Assembly (NCBI GenBank): GCA_903917955.1
Contig: CAIXCO010000237.1
Location: 1 to 5,060 of the forward strand
DNA: 5,060 bases
From: an uncultured Chlorobiaceae bacterium
GTDB lineage: Bacteria > Bacteroidota > Chlorobiia > Chlorobiales > Chlorobiaceae
Reading direction: 5' to 3'
Shown: piece after piece, positions 4,972 through 5,060 of the stretch
Layout: each line of letters begins with the position of its first letter
Position numbering within the stretch: position 1 is the stretch's first letter
Position numbers and translations under genes: made by a program
Notes under the pieces: model-generated
What the model was told of the DNA's origin: nothing
Seen by the model: only the letters and a program-made list of their open reading frames with translations
Databases searched by the model: none

Positions 4972-5060
4972 TCATCCGCAGCACCTGGTTATAGCCTCGG
5001 CGACAATGGGAATACCCTCTGCGATCTGTTCCGGAGTGTTGTTGCAATAGGAGAGGCGGA
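4972..5060 (-). CDS. C-terminal end of a PLP-dependent aminotransferase (class I/II, possibly MocR type), partial
   Basis: An open frame enters from the right edge and ends in TGA at 4972-4974, giving 28 full residues: RLSYCNNTPEQIAEGIPI followed by VAEAITRCCG. The pattern RLS(F/Y)....(S/T)PEQI.EGI..(L/V)AEA(I/L) is the typical C-terminus of fold-type I aminotransferases, including the 2-aminoadipate aminotransferase and MocR regulator group, where the small domain ends the chain. Too little remains to choose a subfamily or substrate. The CysCys near the end is a minor peculiarity. It is transcribed toward the C1 peptidase gene, but a 216-bp spacer with a stem-loop and a promoter-like element suggests a separate transcript. 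Confidence 0.65.
   Translation of the reverse strand, partial: RLSYCNNTPEQIAEGIPIVAEAITRCCG

Noticed and set aside
1..5060. CRISPR array, tRNA, rRNA, insertion sequence or attachment site
   Set aside because: No regularly spaced repeats, no cloverleaf-like or rRNA-like stretches, no transposase or integrase motifs and no flanking target duplications were seen. The only repeats are the short leader blocks and local inverted repeats listed above.

Overview
The window reads as a bacterial chromosome segment: genes are compact, Shine-Dalgarno sites are strong (AGGAG-type), and there is a sigma-54 activator. It suggests a Gram-negative bacterium of moderate GC content. The combination of a DUF6345-like protein, a short papain-like peptidase and a chagasin-type inhibitor made me think of green sulfur bacteria (Chlorobiota) or a deltaproteobacterial-type lineage. 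That placement is a weak inference, because no rRNA or taxonomic marker is present. The strong SD sites argue mildly against Bacteroidia, where SD sites are usually poor.

Layout. At 1-1434 on the + strand is an FhlA-type sigma-54-dependent enhancer-binding protein: GAF-like N-terminal part, AAA+ core and Fis-type HTH. Its N-terminus may lie outside the window. It converges on a block of minus-strand genes across a 120-bp spacer (1435-1554) that holds a perfect 9-bp inverted repeat. The minus-strand block, in transcription order from the right, is: the last 28 residues of a probable PLP-dependent aminotransferase (5060-4972); a 216-bp spacer with a stem-loop and a promoter-like element inside an inverted repeat; a 34-codon candidate leader ORF (4755-4651); a papain-family (C1) cysteine peptidase (4648-3833); an exported chagasin-like C1-peptidase inhibitor (3800-3360); a 221-bp spacer holding a T9 tract, a perfect 10-bp hairpin and a second small ORF (3263-3177); and a 527-residue protein (3138-1555) with a caspase/gingipain-like His/Cys pattern resembling DUF6345.

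Working together. The C1 peptidase and the chagasin-like protein are 32 bp apart and almost certainly co-transcribed, an enzyme with an inhibitor of its own class. The downstream DUF6345-like protein carries a second, unrelated cysteine-peptidase-like dyad (clan CD type). The locus may therefore be a proteolysis module with two cysteine-peptidase folds and one inhibitor. The least expected signal is that the sequences just upstream of the C1 gene and of the DUF6345-like gene share two short blocks (CTTGGCCGCYTAC and CCGAAAATC) in the same order and the same reading frame, each inside a small ORF. This suggests a duplicated leader peptide or leader RNA that could co-regulate the two peptidase-type genes. 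That link is inference from the sequence and needs comparative support.
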